From Eutreptiella sp. 'Long Island Sound 2002' (Eukaryota; Euglenozoa; Euglenophyceae; Eutreptiales; Eutreptiaceae), in contig OZ038380.1 of the NCBI GenBank assembly GCA_964036045.1, positions 168,178,535-168,242,534 of the forward strand: a DNA stretch of 64,000 nt, in the 5' to 3' direction. Under the pieces are notes generated by a model. The model did not search any database, was not told the origin of the DNA, and worked only from the letters and a program-made list of their open reading frames with translations. Every line of letters starts with the position of its first letter. Position 1 is the first letter of the stretch. Of this stretch, positions 1-14,000 are shown piece by piece. A program made the position numbers and the translations under genes.

Positions 1-332
1 GATTCTTACACCCGCAGTACGGCATCTATACAACGCCGCGTGTTCCAAAGATGGAGACCGTGAGGGCAACGCCCCGGGTTCGCGTGGCTGTGAGGGTGGC
101 AGCGAGAGTGAAAGTGCCGGTGAGGGAATGCGAACGGGGAGGGGAAGTGCGAGGCGGTAATCGATAAGCGATAGAGAAGGAGGTCAGGTGGTCAAACACG
201 CGGGGCTGCATGCAGCAACCAGACCGTTGCTTGGCGACGTGCCCCGCCCGCCCCCCCGCCCCCCACGGGTTCTGGGAGTGTGGCCAGCCCACCTCCCCAT
301 CCACCCACCAGCCCACCCACCCGAATCGGCGT

Positions 333-642
333 CCCCCCTGTGCGACATTCCGTCGGGTTGTTGTTTCTTTACGGGGCCCTGAACGGTCACCCGTTCTTCC
401 CTTCGCATGTTGGGTCGGGTCGCTGCGTTCTGTCGGCCGCTGCGGCCGGTGCTCTTGCTGGTGTCGTTTCCGCGTTCGCGGAGCCCAGTCGTTGGTGTGC
501 CGGGGCTGTGCTGGATGTGGCGGGATGTGCCGTTTGCGCGTCAGCGGCGCCCAGTAGTTGGCGTATTGGGTTTGTGCTGGTTGTTGCCAGCGTCGTTTGA
601 CTGTTTTTGCTGTCCACACACCTCTGTCCACAAGCCTCTGTC
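333..642 (-). repeat. Interspersed repeat R1, copy 1
   Basis: About 300 bp that recurs, in the opposite orientation, near 18.64, 20.39 and 37.67 kb. Read on the minus strand it ends in a TGTCGCACAGGGGG-like stretch, matching the TGTCACACAGGGGG ends of the other copies. Internally it holds two related blocks built on a CCAACTACTGGGC core, so the unit itself contains a diverged duplication. Several frames are open across it, but they are open because of base composition. No terminal inverted repeats or poly(A) tail are visible. The remaining sequence from 1 to 948 shows no other gene that I can support. Confidence 0.75.
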
Positions 643-948
643 CTCTGCCCCCCCCCCCCAACTGTGTAGCCTACCCACAACTGAACAAAAAGGAATATAC
701 CTTGACAGCCCCACTTTCCCTGCACCAGAGCCAACAATGGTGTCCAACCATGCCCCAGCCGTTGGCAACCAACAACCGAAGAGAACAGCACTATCACCTC
801 GACTCACAGTCCCCACAGGTGCCCCCAAAGGCCGACAATCCGACCCCGACACCTCCCCCCAGCCCTCGAGCCCCCCCGAGGGGGGATGCCCATCGCGAAC
901 CAATGGCAACGCCGCAAACCCAATCCACAGTCCCGCAGCACCGCATAC

Positions 949-3420
949 CCGCAGGGGGTTTCCGTACGTCCCCAGCATCAGCATGCTCCCCAGCTGCGCA
1001 GGCTGCCCTTTACTGCGACAGAACAAGGAGGTCCAGCGGGAACGAAGCCGAGCAGCTCCTTGCAGTACCTTTGCACGCCGGGCCCTACAAAGACCATCCC
1101 TAACCCCCCGTCATTTGACGGGCATCTCTGTTGACGGAGCAACGGACTGGAATCGAGCACACTGCAAATTTTGGGACTGAATTCCTGGGAACCCCTGAAT
1201 TTGAGGGTGACAGCCGCGTCCCAGGTTTGTGCCAGGTACCCTATGAGCCAGGCCGCTGCTCAATCCACCACAGCACAGCTCGCAGGCATGCGCGGTGAAG
1301 CACTGCCATTTTCACGATTTCCATCGCGATGGCGTGCTGACATTTGGCTCAGTATATCACCATCATTTCTATCGAATACGTTCTGCCATCTCCGCCCACA
1401 GTCAAGTGTCCGTCACGGATCCCGTGCTTGTACCACATCCGCAACGCCCATCATCCAATGCTCCACCACCGGCCATCACAACTCCGCATGCCCTCGATCA
1501 CAGCCCGCATCCTGATGCCCTCTACGGAAGCGAGCAACCCCGTCCAGAACCTGCTGTCGGTGTGGCATCTGCCTCCCACCCGGTCCCGCGCCTCCATGAG
1601 CGTCACTTGATATCCCATGCGCTGCAGCTGATGGGCGCATGCCAGACCCGCGAAACCTGCGCAATGGAGGGAGTCTGGGTGGGAAAGGGGGAGGGCAAGC
1701 CTTCGGGGACTGCGAGAACCCTGTGCGATCGTGCAACGTCATGCGGGCAACACAGAAAGGGGACCCCATGTACAAATTCTGTCTCAGCTGTTCGGTTGCC
1801 TCCGCCTGTACCTCAAAACCATGCCCGATACCACCTCAAATACTACCTCAAAGCCGTGCCAAATCCAACGCCCACAGAAACCTGCCATCATTGCGCTTGC
1901 CCTCCGTTTGGGTGGTCTGTGGGCAGGGCTGCGTTGCTGACAACCCGAATACGGAATGCCAGCCTCACTGCCCCATTGCCCCGCAGCCCTCAAGCCCTGC
2001 GGCCCCACTGCTGCTGCGATTGTACATTCCCCTGTGCACCCAGCCACCAGGGACTCAATGCACGCCGTCCCATCCCCACGCCACACGCACACGGGACCTC
2101 GGCAGCACTGCGACATCGCGGCGAGCAAAATGATCACACACCAGCGCCCAGTACAACAATGCGCAGGTCCTTGGAGGGCTTGTGAGCAAAACGCTGATCA
2201 TCTGAGATCACATCCACAATGAAGTCATGTGAACCCGAGAGCGGGGGTTTGGGCAGGGGCTCACAGGGGTGGATGTTTGCGGTCCAAGGTCCGCGGATTT
2301 ATAGACGCGATACGACTAGTGTCGGAAGCGTCATTGGTTGCTCAAGTGCCATGGCTTATGGGCCATGATGGTGGTCATTAGAACTACGAGACGAGACAAG
2401 CATCTCATGAGACCTGCAGCCCTGCACGTGTGGACACATGTGCGTGAGCGATGTGGCGGGGTTGAGGGGTGTGCTTCATTGACCCTTTTTGCTCGTATGG
2501 GTTGCTATACCGGGCACCATACATCGCAAGATTCACGCGGTGTCACCAACATCAAGCCATCGAGTGCACATCCTTGGGTATGAAACGCCAGGCGCGATGA
2601 GTGTACGTGGCTGCGCATGAGCCCAAAACCTAGTGTATCGCAGCGTGGAGCATATCCGCCAACGGAAAACCGCACAACCTCGATGCATCCTCATCTCCGG
2701 GGGAGGGGGTTGGTCACTGTATGGAGCGAGTCTCACGTCGTACGCCCTTGCAAGCATCATCATGACATTGCGACACAGGTTAGAACCCTAACTTGTGTAG
2801 GGGCAAGGGGATGACAAGGGACATGAAACAAACCTACGTGTGGATGTTGCACTAGGCCATAATTGATGTATCCGTACCTTTCCAAATAATGTAAAACCAA
2901 GCGAATATACTTCCACCCTTCCTCCTACATGAACATGAAAAGGTTCCGGGGTTGTGGAATGGTGAGGTTGCAAACGGTCCCGCAAATATGTCATGAAAAT
3001 ATCGCAACACGACCACAATTTTGCTATGCGGCAATGCATGTCGTGCGCGCCACTCACAAACGAAGTGATCTCGGCGATCGTAGGATAATTGGTACTATCT
3101 CAAACGGAGTGCGGAGTACACACGAGGAGCTCGAAATGGGGTGCGTCAGTAGTCAATGCCGATGCCCGCCAAATTTGCACGGTCGGGTCTAATCAAGCAA
3201 CACCATGAGACAAATGACAAACGGAGGATCGCGTGGGTGCGCATGTTGTACAACGATACCGGAACTTCTTCATCTTCGTAAAAGTCGGATACTTGGAGGC
3301 ACTTCGTTGGGTTTTGATGCCATTTGTTCATAATATGGCACCGCAAATCTAAATGATGTGATGCATTGATATCGGCGATTCGTGATTTGCGCCGTCTTCC
3401 CAACGCGCACGGCACCTTGG
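949..3420 (-). CDS. KDM1/LSD1-like flavin amine oxidase (partial, multi-exon)
   Basis: This is a flavin-dependent amine oxidase of the histone lysine demethylase type. Three minus-strand exons join in phase. Exon 2142 to about 2280 ends in KPSKDLRIVVLGAG; exon 1551-1656 continues FAGLACAHQLQRMGYQVTLM and EARDRVGGRCHTDS; exon 949-1012 gives LGSMLMLGTYGNPLR. Together these are the GxGxxG FAD-binding turn, the ribose-binding Glu with the RxGGR motif, and the DLGxxxxxGxxGNP-like loop of the family. Each junction has AG/GT signals, with one base carried at 2142/1656 and two at 1551/1012. A further exon near 3140-3420 reads ADINASHHLDLRCHIMNKWH then QNPTKCLQVSD, which resembles a SWIRM domain and would place this nearer KDM1 than polyamine oxidases. 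Exons linking 3.1 to 2.3 kb are unresolved. The C-terminal catalytic half lies outside the window or was not found. Expected role: nuclear chromatin demethylation. The FAD exons are firm; the SWIRM link is tentative. Confidence 0.85.
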
Positions 3421-6400
3421 AAACGACGATGCCCGAAACTTTTGTGCAATGCATGGCACACCAAAGTGTAATTGTTGATGTTGTTGCATCTCGGGAACGG
3501 TTTCCAATTCATGTCGCGTAAGACAGTCGGCGGGAAACGGCCAAAAGCCTAATGCGTCGGAGTGTGTCAATGGATCGAGGGAAAGGTGGGTAGGGTAGGG
3601 GTAGCTGAAGGTGCAAAAAGCACGCCGCATACACGTATGAGGAGCAACGCGAAGTATGGTTTTCTTTTTTTACACGATGGACTCTCCGGCATAGAAAGGC
3701 ATCCAGTGGCTTTTTGGCGACACCCAAAATGACACAAACACACAACACGACACAACATAATACGACACGACACAGTACGACACGACACGATACAAATGAA
3801 ACACGACACACGGGTGGGTCTCGACATGTTTTGGGGCCCTAATCGACATCCGCTTTTGCAACAACCCCCGTCCCCCGACACTTTCGATGCGGACCTGCAT
3901 GCTAAGAGCCGCGCATGTGAGACGCATACACGCATACGCGCACACGCCACTCTTCAAAGAAAAACCTCGTCGGTCGAGCCCTTTTGTGCGGCGACACCTA
4001 ACTTTCACCCCGTGGTGCGAGTGATCTCGGAGATCTCATTCGGTCACGAAGCACACGCACATCGGGCTCCCACGTATCGCCGGGTGGGAGCGAGTGGCAA
4101 CAGCTCAATATCGGTTCTCTCAAGTGTCGGCTATCATCGTTGAGAATTCGGGGTTGCTCGTGGTCGCGGGCGGTTACGATGCATTTCTTTGGTCCAAAAA
4201 CCAATTTTTCCACGGAATAAGGAAAATGGCACTTGAGTTGTGTGGCTATCTACGTACACAACTTGCGATTCCGGTTTGAACAAGCTTTTAATGAGGTGGT
4301 ATGATTAGGGGTGGAAGAGTTTTGGTGATGGGTGGCCACAATATCACCCGCGGCTCAACCTCTAGTATGCTTTTGCCATCTCCGATGAATGTGCTAACCG
4401 GTGAGATGATGTCATCGTTCTCCCCGATGATGATGAGACGAGTGTGGAGGGAGGGAGGGAGTTGGGGTTTAGACCACAAGTGTGCATGTGTGGTGTGCAC
4501 CAAATTCTTTTTACTAGTTGCGGGCGGTCGCAAGCGGTCGCGGGCGGTGGCCATCCCTTCCAAAATTATTATTGATGTAATCTAATGTGCATAGCAATAG
4601 CATATTCCCCAAGATGATCATCCCGTGAGATGCATATGTCACCCATGTTGAAGTTTGATGATCTCTTGGATGGGTAGCTGTTCCTTGCAAACATTCTTAC
4701 ACGAGCACCGCTGCACTATCAGCTAACCCACCCACCGACACACCCACGCACCCTCCACATGCCAATCGGAACGCCTCTGAGACAATGATCTTGTATTGCC
4801 ATCACCGCTAAATGCCGGATGACTAACACGCAGGTTTGATGGTGCGACGGCGACAATCGCTCCTGACACATCAAACCAACCACACATACTTTGTAGATAG
4901 TCTTGATCTGCATCTTGAAAAGGTGCGGATGCCATGCTCCCTAGGAAAATGTGCAGATAACTTGTTGGGACTTGTATGTATTTGGAAATACGCTCAAAAA
5001 TCATGACGAAACGTCGCACACAGCTTGCGAGAGCTTGTGGGCGACCTCCGGTTCATCCCATATCCCACCAAGTAAGGAAACTAATCACGCTCGAGATGAT
5101 CTTCGCACACCTTGCCTTTTCACACTACTTTGTTCTCAAAATTTGTGAGGTTGTGCCCGTGCTAGGGGGGAGGATAGTGTGCTCAACGAGACGAGTGTCA
5201 AGCACCCGACAACGAGTTAAGGTCCTTGCCTCATGGGCCCACAGTCGTCTACATTTACCCCTCCTCGTGAGGCGTACGCTGAGACTCCCACTTGACCCAC
5301 TCCTCCCTTGGCGCCATGTTGGTAGTCTACCACCCATTGGACCAATTGCTAGCGTGCGTGCCTACCGTATCATAAAAAGTTGGGTTCACAAACAACCTTC
5401 CTTTGTCTTTCGCGGTGTGCACCATTGAGCGCGTGACGCTCCGATATTGGTCCTTGATAAAAGGACCCCGATTGGTCGCGGTTGCCACTTTTGCACGCTA
5501 TGAGCTTCTTAGAAGCGATTTGATTAGTTTTGATAATGGTGCTCTACCGGACGAACGTTTGAGACCTACTCATTTGAATCTTCTCTCACCAAAGATTGTC
5601 TGTAAATGCTGAAAGAGTTGCCTAAGAAGGCATTATGACGGCCTCCCGAAGGCCAAATATTAGTGCCCCACAAGTGCGAACCTAACCGTAAACCGTGCAC
5701 AGAGAGTGCAACGGACATTGATAACGAATCCATGCAAGATCATAGAGGATGACACAAACTAGCAAATCAACGCGGAAGCCCAGCCCAAGTCGTTCAACTC
5801 CGTGCTCCGTGGGAGGGGTGGACAAGACAAGTTAGGAAAATTGAAGCGGGTAGTTCGTTCGGATGCATATGGGTCGAAAGAAGAGGTATGTTTTATTTGG
5901 CTTCGCTAAGAGGGGTCGTGGTGAAGTGGCCCCTCTCAAGCTACTTCAGACACCGCGAATAGGGCCGGTGTTGTGGGCTGACACAAATGCATTTTGTGCG
6001 TCCACCTTATTGTAAGTGGACGAAGTGCTTGGCACCTCCCGCAAGGATTGAACCGACCAAGGGTGCTGTGTAGGCCTACCACGACAAGGATGACAACACA
6101 CAACAAATGTCAACGTCTCTTCGAGGTGATTGTACGGCGCTTCAGCCGTTGAAGTCTAAGAAATGTGGATGGGGACATAAAAGGAGCGGGTGAGTGTGCA
6201 ACAACACAAAAATAAGAGGGACGGCACTCAAAGAATCGAAGTACGATAACACAAACGGTTACCCCGGCAACAGTTAAGATGACTGTTCTAGTGACCGGTA
6301 GTTACCTGAGTAACTATTGCCGGAACAAAGGCAGTTGGAAACGCATAAGCGTTTGAATGCATGGTTCTGTATGCGAACATGCAATTTCATTCTCGGGGCC

Positions 6401-6740
6401 GGGGGAGGGGGTCGGCCACATTCTATTGTTCACTTGGCCCCTGCAAGGCCGCGGTATTCTTCTGTATTTTTCAGTCACGGGGGCTTAAACCATTTCAACA
6501 TTTGCAATGCATGGTTGGCACGGCAAAGCGAGGCAACACGGAGACTTATCAAAGTAACATCACAAAACCAAGGTGAAAATGCAAGAGTGCATGGTGTGCT
6601 TTCGTCTCGTGCATGTGCATGTGCATGTGTATAATTTTATTATAACACTTGTGTGGCATGTGATTTGTGTATTGCACTCCCAATTACGCAAATTGCACCG
6701 TGCCGGGCCCACAGGCTGTGCTTTGGGCGCCCTACTGTGG
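3421..6740. other. No supported gene; weak minus-strand coding signals
   Basis: AT-richer than its surroundings. A minus-strand stretch at 4894-5030 (reading ISKYIQVPTSYLHIFLGSMA, then a GTATGT donor) looks like an exon. A second at about 4300-4470 (reading LIIIGENDDIISPVSTFIGD) is weaker. Either could be upstream exons of the KDM1-like gene or a separate gene; I could not phase them. Positions 3720-3815 are a degenerate ACACG-rich simple repeat. From 5450 to 6740 I see nothing that I can name. Confidence 0.3.
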
Positions 6741-7106
6741 TTAGTTGTCTGTCCTCTGTCCCCTGCTCTGTACCCATGCGTGGAGCTGTTGCTTACGTGC
6801 ATCCGGAAAACCGAATCTCATGAGGCTCGTCTTGAAGGACCCCTCCCACCATCGTCCCGGGTAACCCTTCGTGTGTAGCTCGTGGATGGTCTGCAGGCAG
6901 TTCTGCTGTAGACTGTGCCAATCTGTCTGATAGTATGTACACTTCAGGGCAAGCGCCGGTACAAGTGAGCGGAGGACGCTGCGTGCATTCGGTGAGTACA
7001 CATCAGGGTATCTCACATACCATCTGGTTGGTGCTGGGTTGTGGTGGTATGATATTTTGTCTTTGAGTGCCACTGTGATTGCCCCTGTATGTTCATGTAT
7101 GGTCAA
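6741..7106 (-). pseudogene. Probable retroelement fragment (region after the reverse transcriptase)
   Basis: A 121-codon frame reading NPAPTRWYVRYPDVYSPNAR, then VLRSLVPALALKCTYY, ending LHTKGYPGRWWEGSF. The order of a YP..YSPN segment, a helix-rich spacer and an RGYP/KGYP block followed by aromatic and basic residues is typical of the C-terminal part of several retroelement polyproteins, past the polymerase thumb. No YADD-type catalytic box, integrase or endonuclease is visible nearby. If the identification is right this is a truncated relic between two host genes. Family assignment is by pattern only; an unrelated host exon is possible. Confidence 0.4.
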
Positions 7107-8083
7107 GTTAGATTCTAGGGTCTGCAGTGACAGGCCCTGTCCTTCACTGCCGCTTCGCTACTTTGAGGTGATTAAACGAAGCCAATTATGGTGGTGCGTT
7201 TGGGGCTAAGACTCGTCAGCGGGACAATGCAAGCAATGGTAGAAGTCAACAAGAGTGGCTTGCGCCCATAGACTACACAACAGTGAGCAATAATGTCTTT
7301 CGTATTACCAGCGCACATAAGTAAGCACATGTAGTAAATTGTAGATTCTACTCATTCTGTGCATTGCAGCAACATTTGAACTCAAACTGGAATCTAGGGT
7401 TTAAATTAAGCTCAAAACTGGGTCAGAGCACTCAAACAAGTAGTTCCACGTGCTCGAACATTGGTACCTTGTGGGAAAGTGGATGATTGCATCCTTTGTT
7501 GGACCCAAGCTGTGCACATGAGGGAACGGCTACTCTGCCAACGGTTCCGTCGCAGATCTTGCGACGTATCCTAGCATCTGCGACATTCCAGCGGGGTCCA
7601 TTCCAGCACATTCCAGCAAAAACATCGCCAGCAGGAGCCCCAGACGAATTGGTTCCCATTCCCCATCACCCCCAACCGCAGGCTGCCCAACCATACGCGG
7701 TCCCTGTGGTTCTCCAACGCTGCTGGCTTTACATATTCGGGCATCCCTGCTCGTCTGCGGCATGTGCAACGATCCCATCTATGGGTGATGGTCAGCAGAT
7801 CGGTTGCAGTCAGCTGCAGTGCTCTTGATCATTGCATTTTTCGACAACTAAAACCAGTAATTACGCACGTTGACTCGTGGATCTGCAAACGGTGATAAGC
7901 GATGCCGTGCGGTGAGGCTCTCGCGTTGGCGTCCTCTTTTTTTTTGTAACGCTCTGCGTTTTGTGGACATGCCGTAGGTGGCTAGTAGTAATCAGTCGGT
8001 CATTTCGTGCACATACGCAGCTTCTTCCGGTGATTTTATAGTAGAGATCGAGTTTGTCACTGGCTTTCATTTCTAAGTCGCAC
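7107..8083. other. Intergenic region upstream of the VPS9 gene
   Basis: About 1 kb between the retroelement fragment and the first VPS9-gene exon. Both strands have open frames around 7430-7830, but neither shows a recognisable motif or a clear preference. The promoter of the gene starting at 8084 should lie here, yet I see no convincing TATA box or other named element. Confidence 0.3.
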
Positions 8084-11000
8084 ATGACGTCGATGAAATT
8101 TGTTGACTATGAAAAAAGCAACAACAAGTTGCTTAGAACGTTGGAGAGAGATACGGATGTGCAATGCATCGTCGACCGACTGGCGGGGGAGGTTTGCTCT
8201 TTCACTGCATTTTCATTCTTTCATTTGAAATGTTCTTTTCGAGGCGACACGCCTATGCGACTCTTGAAACTATCTGGTACACATAGGACCTGACCCAACC
8301 TTGCAAGTTTCTAAACTTCCTCCACGGCACAAGACATCCCAATTTGGTTCATTTGGTTCGTTTTCGAGGGTAGGTTGTACCACGCACCGGTTTGTGAAGT
8401 GTACTCGTTTCCCCTACGCTAGGAGTTGGCTGTGTTGGTGCCACAAAACATCGTGTTGGACGACATAAACATCACGCCCGAGTTTGTGCGCACCCACATT
8501 ATTCAATTTGATCCCACGAACCAACCCGCCTTTGTGACTTTGAACGGTGTGTTCCTTTGCTACCCCCCTTTGAAAGCTCTGGTGGTTCGACTATCGATGT
8601 TTCCAAGGTTCCTTAATGGGAAATGCATATTCGGTTGTGTTCTAAGTGATGCATGATTCCCGTAGGAATTAAGGGCTCGTTTACGGACTCCTTGGACTCA
8701 ATTGTGTTGGAGGACCCGGATCGAGATCGTAATCACAACAAAATCCATGTTCTGCGCCAAACGGATTATTACCTCAACAACGCCACAAAATTGAATATCT
8801 TTGTTATGTATGTTCCTTGGTCGACTCCTTTGTATTGAAGCTTTGCCCTTGCCCCTTTTGTGTATGGGGGGAGGGTCATGGGTAGGCGCGATTCCTCGTT
8901 GTTTAGTGTTGGATTGTGTTGAGAGTGTGCAGAAGGGGGGCGCCGTGCCGTGGTTGTTTTGCTGGCCTATGTGGAGCGCAACGTTGTGGCCATCATAATT
9001 GTTGAAACTATCCATTTGCAACTGCCGCCCACCTTGTAGCCACCAATGAGTTGGTGTTTTCATCGCACCTCGGAACATTATGGCCATTCGCACAGAGGGC
9101 GCGACAAGTAAAAACTAGCTGCACACGGATGCATTGTTGGTACAAGGGTGCACAACCCACAGCGAAACCAGGCAAAGTGGGTCTCATGCAATTCAATGGG
9201 CACGAGAGATTTGACCATGTGTCGTGTTCCACAGAGAAACGCACTTAAAACTCAGTACATTCACTTTAACCCCGTTTCGTTGTGTACCCTCGGCCTTCAC
9301 CCACCGTTCGTTGCCGAAACAGTGCTGCGACGCAATGCGAATTTGATATCGACCAATGTCGAATGTCTCTCTCAGTTGTGGGCCAACGAATGATTTTTTC
9401 ACTAGCGTTCTTTCTTCACTTTGCCCGGCAAATGCCAATTCACGTCACGCCGTTTTGTGGGGTTAAGTGGGGAAGGGGGGGGGGGTTGCATGGCCCCGAA
9501 CAACCGGTTCAACGGATTAACCTCAAAGGTGGGGGATATGTGAGGATGCTATTTCTGCCGACGTTACGTTGTGCAAAAAGTACCCCGAGGTACGGGATTC
9601 CATGTGCCTCGCTTGTGCCAAGCCTTTGGCAACATCACTGGGGTGCGTCTACTTTCAGGTCACGGGTAATTTGTACCACTGCATACTCTTTCAGTGCTTG
9701 TAGAAAGTGTGTCTTTCGTGGCAATTTTCTTTTTCTTTGTGTCGTGCAAGTCCACCTGACGGAGGAACAAGGCCTAGTGGGATAATTGGTTCCTCAACAA
9801 GATCGTCAACATTTCACGCATGTTACATTTGTAGTTCGGATGCCATTCGAATGATATGGCCAAATTTAATACTCGGCGAACAAACACCACGGTCTGAGCA
9901 TAGGAGCACATCGCCAACGCCCTCGGAAATGTCAACTACTTTGACTGAATCCGTCGTAGTGGATGGTATGTTTCTAGTGGGGATCTTTTGGGTATTCTTC
10001 CATAGAATCCACATGGAAGGATGCAGGTTAGGTTTGCTTATGTGTGACCGGGCTTGGATGTAGGACCCCTGCTTCGTGCTAAAGTGGGTGAGTGTGGCAC
10101 ATTGTCGTGGGGTGTCGCTGGCACCGGAAAATTCGCCACTCGAACGGGCATAGGATCCCAATCCCATGCTCTCGTGCTTCCCTCGCACATTCGCTTTGGT
10201 CGCTATGCATTGGCATTTGGGCTACGGGGATGCTTGCCCCCGAGTATTGCTTACGCTTCAAGATTCCAAGAGCTTATCCGCGAACAATGGCGGAGCACAG
10301 CAATTTCCGTTGCGAGCACAAATGAAACCCAAAGGATCCCAACCCTTCCAAGACTATGTTGAGAAAATGCGGAACAAAAAGGCTTTGCCCATTGTGAAAC
10401 AAATCAAAAGGTGTGATATTGCTTCGCGTTGAGTGCCTTGCTTTGTCGAAGGCACAAGACCATATTTGTTCCATTTGACGGTGTGTGTCTCCCTAATTTG
10501 GTTCACGTGATGATGCCCCTCGTCGTCATAGAGTCAACATGAAGTAAGCTTGAGCCAGATGGATTGCCCCCCAATGAACGGTGCATTTGGATCACACGGC
10601 CCTTGCTTAGAGCAATCCCCCCTCCCCCGCAGCAGTGTCTCAACACTCAACATCGCATTTGAAGAATTTCTAGGAGGAAAGAAGGGATCTGGGGACCTAC
10701 GATCAATTTGGCATCTCCCAAAGGAGACCCCTTTTGTTTTGCTGTGAAGCCACATTTCATGTTTGGTGGGATGTGATTTCGGACATGGGCATGAATCACA
10801 CCATGACAATACTCCGTTTCTCCTTTGGGGGCATGCAATGGGCAGAATGATGTGGCGAGGTGTTACGAATCTACCTTGTATACACATACCCTAAGCCTCA
10901 TGATCAGTTTGTGTGTTTGTGTGGATTGCATGGATTGCGGCCATTCCTCCGAAGTTCTGTACATTACAACCAGTCAGTTTGTGTCATGCAATATCCTTGA

Positions 11001-14000
11001 TCACCACTCCCTCCCTCAACCCTGTGCTTCCCCTCTTCCCTGATGCCATTCCATTGAAGACGATAGAACAGCTCATCTTTCCTCCACCATCAATTGCCGT
11101 TCTGCTGCCCCTTCTTTGGGTTACCCATATTCTGCCATTTTGTGATGCACCCCTCTTTTGCACTGCACTTCTCTTATCCAACAGCATCTTCTCCACTACC
11201 TGGCCACTCCTACAATATCACCATTCTGCTGTACCACTACCAATACTCCACTATGCCCACTTCCGACACTGTACCACTACCAATACTCCACTATGCCCAC
11301 TTCCGACACTGCTCTATGCCACTGAGCCATTTTGTTCTATTGATGTTACTTCTGCGAAGAAAAAATCGTAAGAGATTCATTCCCTCACTGTTGGCTAAGG
11401 AACTATTCTCCTGGTGTGTTGGACCGTATCCAGGGAAAGCCACTCCTTTGCCTCAGCCTCCTCTTGGAGGCAGGGGAAAATACTCCACAGTCCCCCGTCA
11501 ACATCAATTTTCCCAGCGAGGTACAAAACGTCCACCATCCCACAGAACATATTCCACAGCCAAACGTTCCCATACACAACCACATACGACCCCGAAGTCA
11601 TCCCTGGTGGGTTCAAAACGAGGACCGATGGATCTACATTCCCTGCCCCCATCTCTGAATGCCCAAACTGCTATTTCCACCCTGTTTGACATTGCACAAC
11701 ACCCCCTGCCCAAACGAAGCTGTCGTAGGTGATGCAGGGGATTTTGTGTGTGTATGTGTGTGGAAAACAATTTCTTCTTCGTACCCGCCTGGGCCTGCTG
11801 GCTCGACAGGTACAATGGACGAATTTTATTGCTATGGGTATGTTGACTATAATTTTAGGAAAGGGTTTGTTCTTCTTCTGGATCTCAATTTGTTCTCCTG
11901 ACTTCAATATTTGCTGGTATCAGTGATTTTTCCTCACTCGCTGATGTGTCTGCTTGAGTCAATGCAATCTTCCCGAATGTAAGACTGAAACACATGAATG
12001 GAATCGATGCAGCATCCAGAACTTTTCATCCTCTACAACACTTTCACTTTCATCGGTTACATTTCAGGTACGTGAATTCTTGTTGAGAAGGTCTTCTTCT
12101 TTTGCATTGTTGCACTGTGTGTGTGTGTGTGTATTCAGTGCCCTTTACTATTATTTATGATGGGTACCCGGGATGGTAAACAGTGAATGGACCCTTCATG
12201 CAGTGAAGTGACCCTCACAGAAGTCATCACACCAAGGTGCTCGTTGATGGAGAGGGAAGAGTTGGGTGAACCCAGGTTGAAGTAAGCCCGGGGCGCCATT
12301 TGTCTGGGGTTTTTGCTCGCAAAACCATATGTTAGTGTAATGGAGTGGACGAGCAAACCAGTTCTAGTCGTGATGCTATGTTTGTGTGTTGTCATCATCT
12401 GAAGGTATCAGAATATTGTCTGCCGAGTGCTGCACTGCACTGTGTGCCGAGACTAGGGGCTTGTATTCGCTCTAATAGAACTCTTGGCAAATCTTCGGCA
12501 GCAGCAGCTTCAGCAGCTTCACACTTGTCACTTGTGTTGTCTCTGTGGTTGCAATCAATGCCAATACCAAGTGAGATATGTTTGTCCCTCGCGGCTAGAG
12601 TAAGGGCTTGTATTTCCTTGCGTCGGGGTGGTAATGAGCGACACATGTACGTTTGTGCACATGTGAATGTTGTCTTGGTGCCTGATTGTGTGCCCGTTGG
12701 GCATCGCATATTGCATTGTGCAGCTTCATCGAGAGCATCAACAACAGCTCAGACACAAAACCTGAGGAGTTGCCTGAAAAGGTGAGGTCTTTCCTGCAGG
12801 TGATCCAGGCGAACATCGCTGTACATCCTCTGTGGAAAGGTGCTAATGTTGCCACATACGCTGCAATCAATTTTCACCTAGAGACACCATTATTTTGGCT
12901 CCTTCCATCGGCGCTCGCCCCACCACCCGGACCAAGATCAGGATGCCGTGCCACCGCCGCCGCCACCACCACCACTAGCTTTTTCGCCACCGTGCTCACA
13001 CCCCACAGCACATCACCATACAGGGGCCTGTACAGGAGCACGCAGGAGGCGGCCAGAGCCACAAGCCGTCCCACATTATCAGGCAAAGCTACACGAAGCC
13101 ACACATTGTCACATGTGATCCTAAGTCTTCACACATCAGCGGTGTGGGGGTAATTTGGGATTTGCAAGACTGCACGGGAAGGGACACGCGGAGCCGGGGG
13201 GGGGGGGGGGCAACGCCGGCCAACAACACCAATAGGTTGGTGAGGGTTGGGTGAAGGTTGGGTGAGGGTTGGGTGAGGGTATGAATTGTGAACTCCTTTT
13301 TTTGGCCATGTCAGACCCGACAAAGATGGGATTTGCGACCACAAACACATACCGAATTCCGTTGGACAACTGGACACCTGGTCGGCCGTCCAACCGAATT
13401 CGGTCGCACAACCGGAAACCCGGTCGGGCATCCGACTGAATTCGGTCAGACAATCGAAGACCCGTTCGGCCATCAGACCAATTTCCGTTGGACAACCGGA
13501 CAATTGGTCGGCCGTCCGATAGAATTCAGTCGGACCACGTGACACCCAGTTGGCCGTCTGACCAAAATTTGGTCGCACAACTGGACACTAGGTCGGCTAA
13601 CCCCAACAGAATTTTTTCGGACAACTGGAGACCTGGTCGGCTGTCCGACCGAATTCAGTCGGACAATTGGAGACCCGGTTGGCCGTCCGACAAAAATTTG
13701 GTCGGACAACCGGACACCCGGTCGGCTAACCCTAACAGAACTCGGTTGGACAGCCGGACACCCGGTCGGCCGTCCCACCGAATGCGGTCGGACAAATGGA
13801 GACCCGGTTGACCGTCCCATCGAATTAAGTCGGACAACTAGAGACCTGGTCGGCCGTCCAACTGAATTCGGTCGGACAACCAGAGACGCCGACGGCCGTC
13901 CGACCGAATTCGGTTGAACAAGCGGAGACCCAGTCGGCTGTCCGGCCGAATTCGGTCGGCCAACCGGAGACCTAGTCGGATAACTAGAGACAATTCAGTC

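Noticed and set aside
1295-2185. 296-codon plus-strand frame, the longest near the left end
   Set aside because: It is antisense to the phase-matched amine-oxidase exons, and its product is Pro/His/Ser-rich with no domain.
12068-12090. 23-nt micro-exon encoding VREFLLR that also fits the phase of the VPS9 exon at 12724
   Set aside because: The exon ending at 10410 fits the same phase and gives the expected KQIKSFIESI sequence of the VPS9 helical bundle, so the micro-exon is unnecessary; its donor GTCTTC is also poor.
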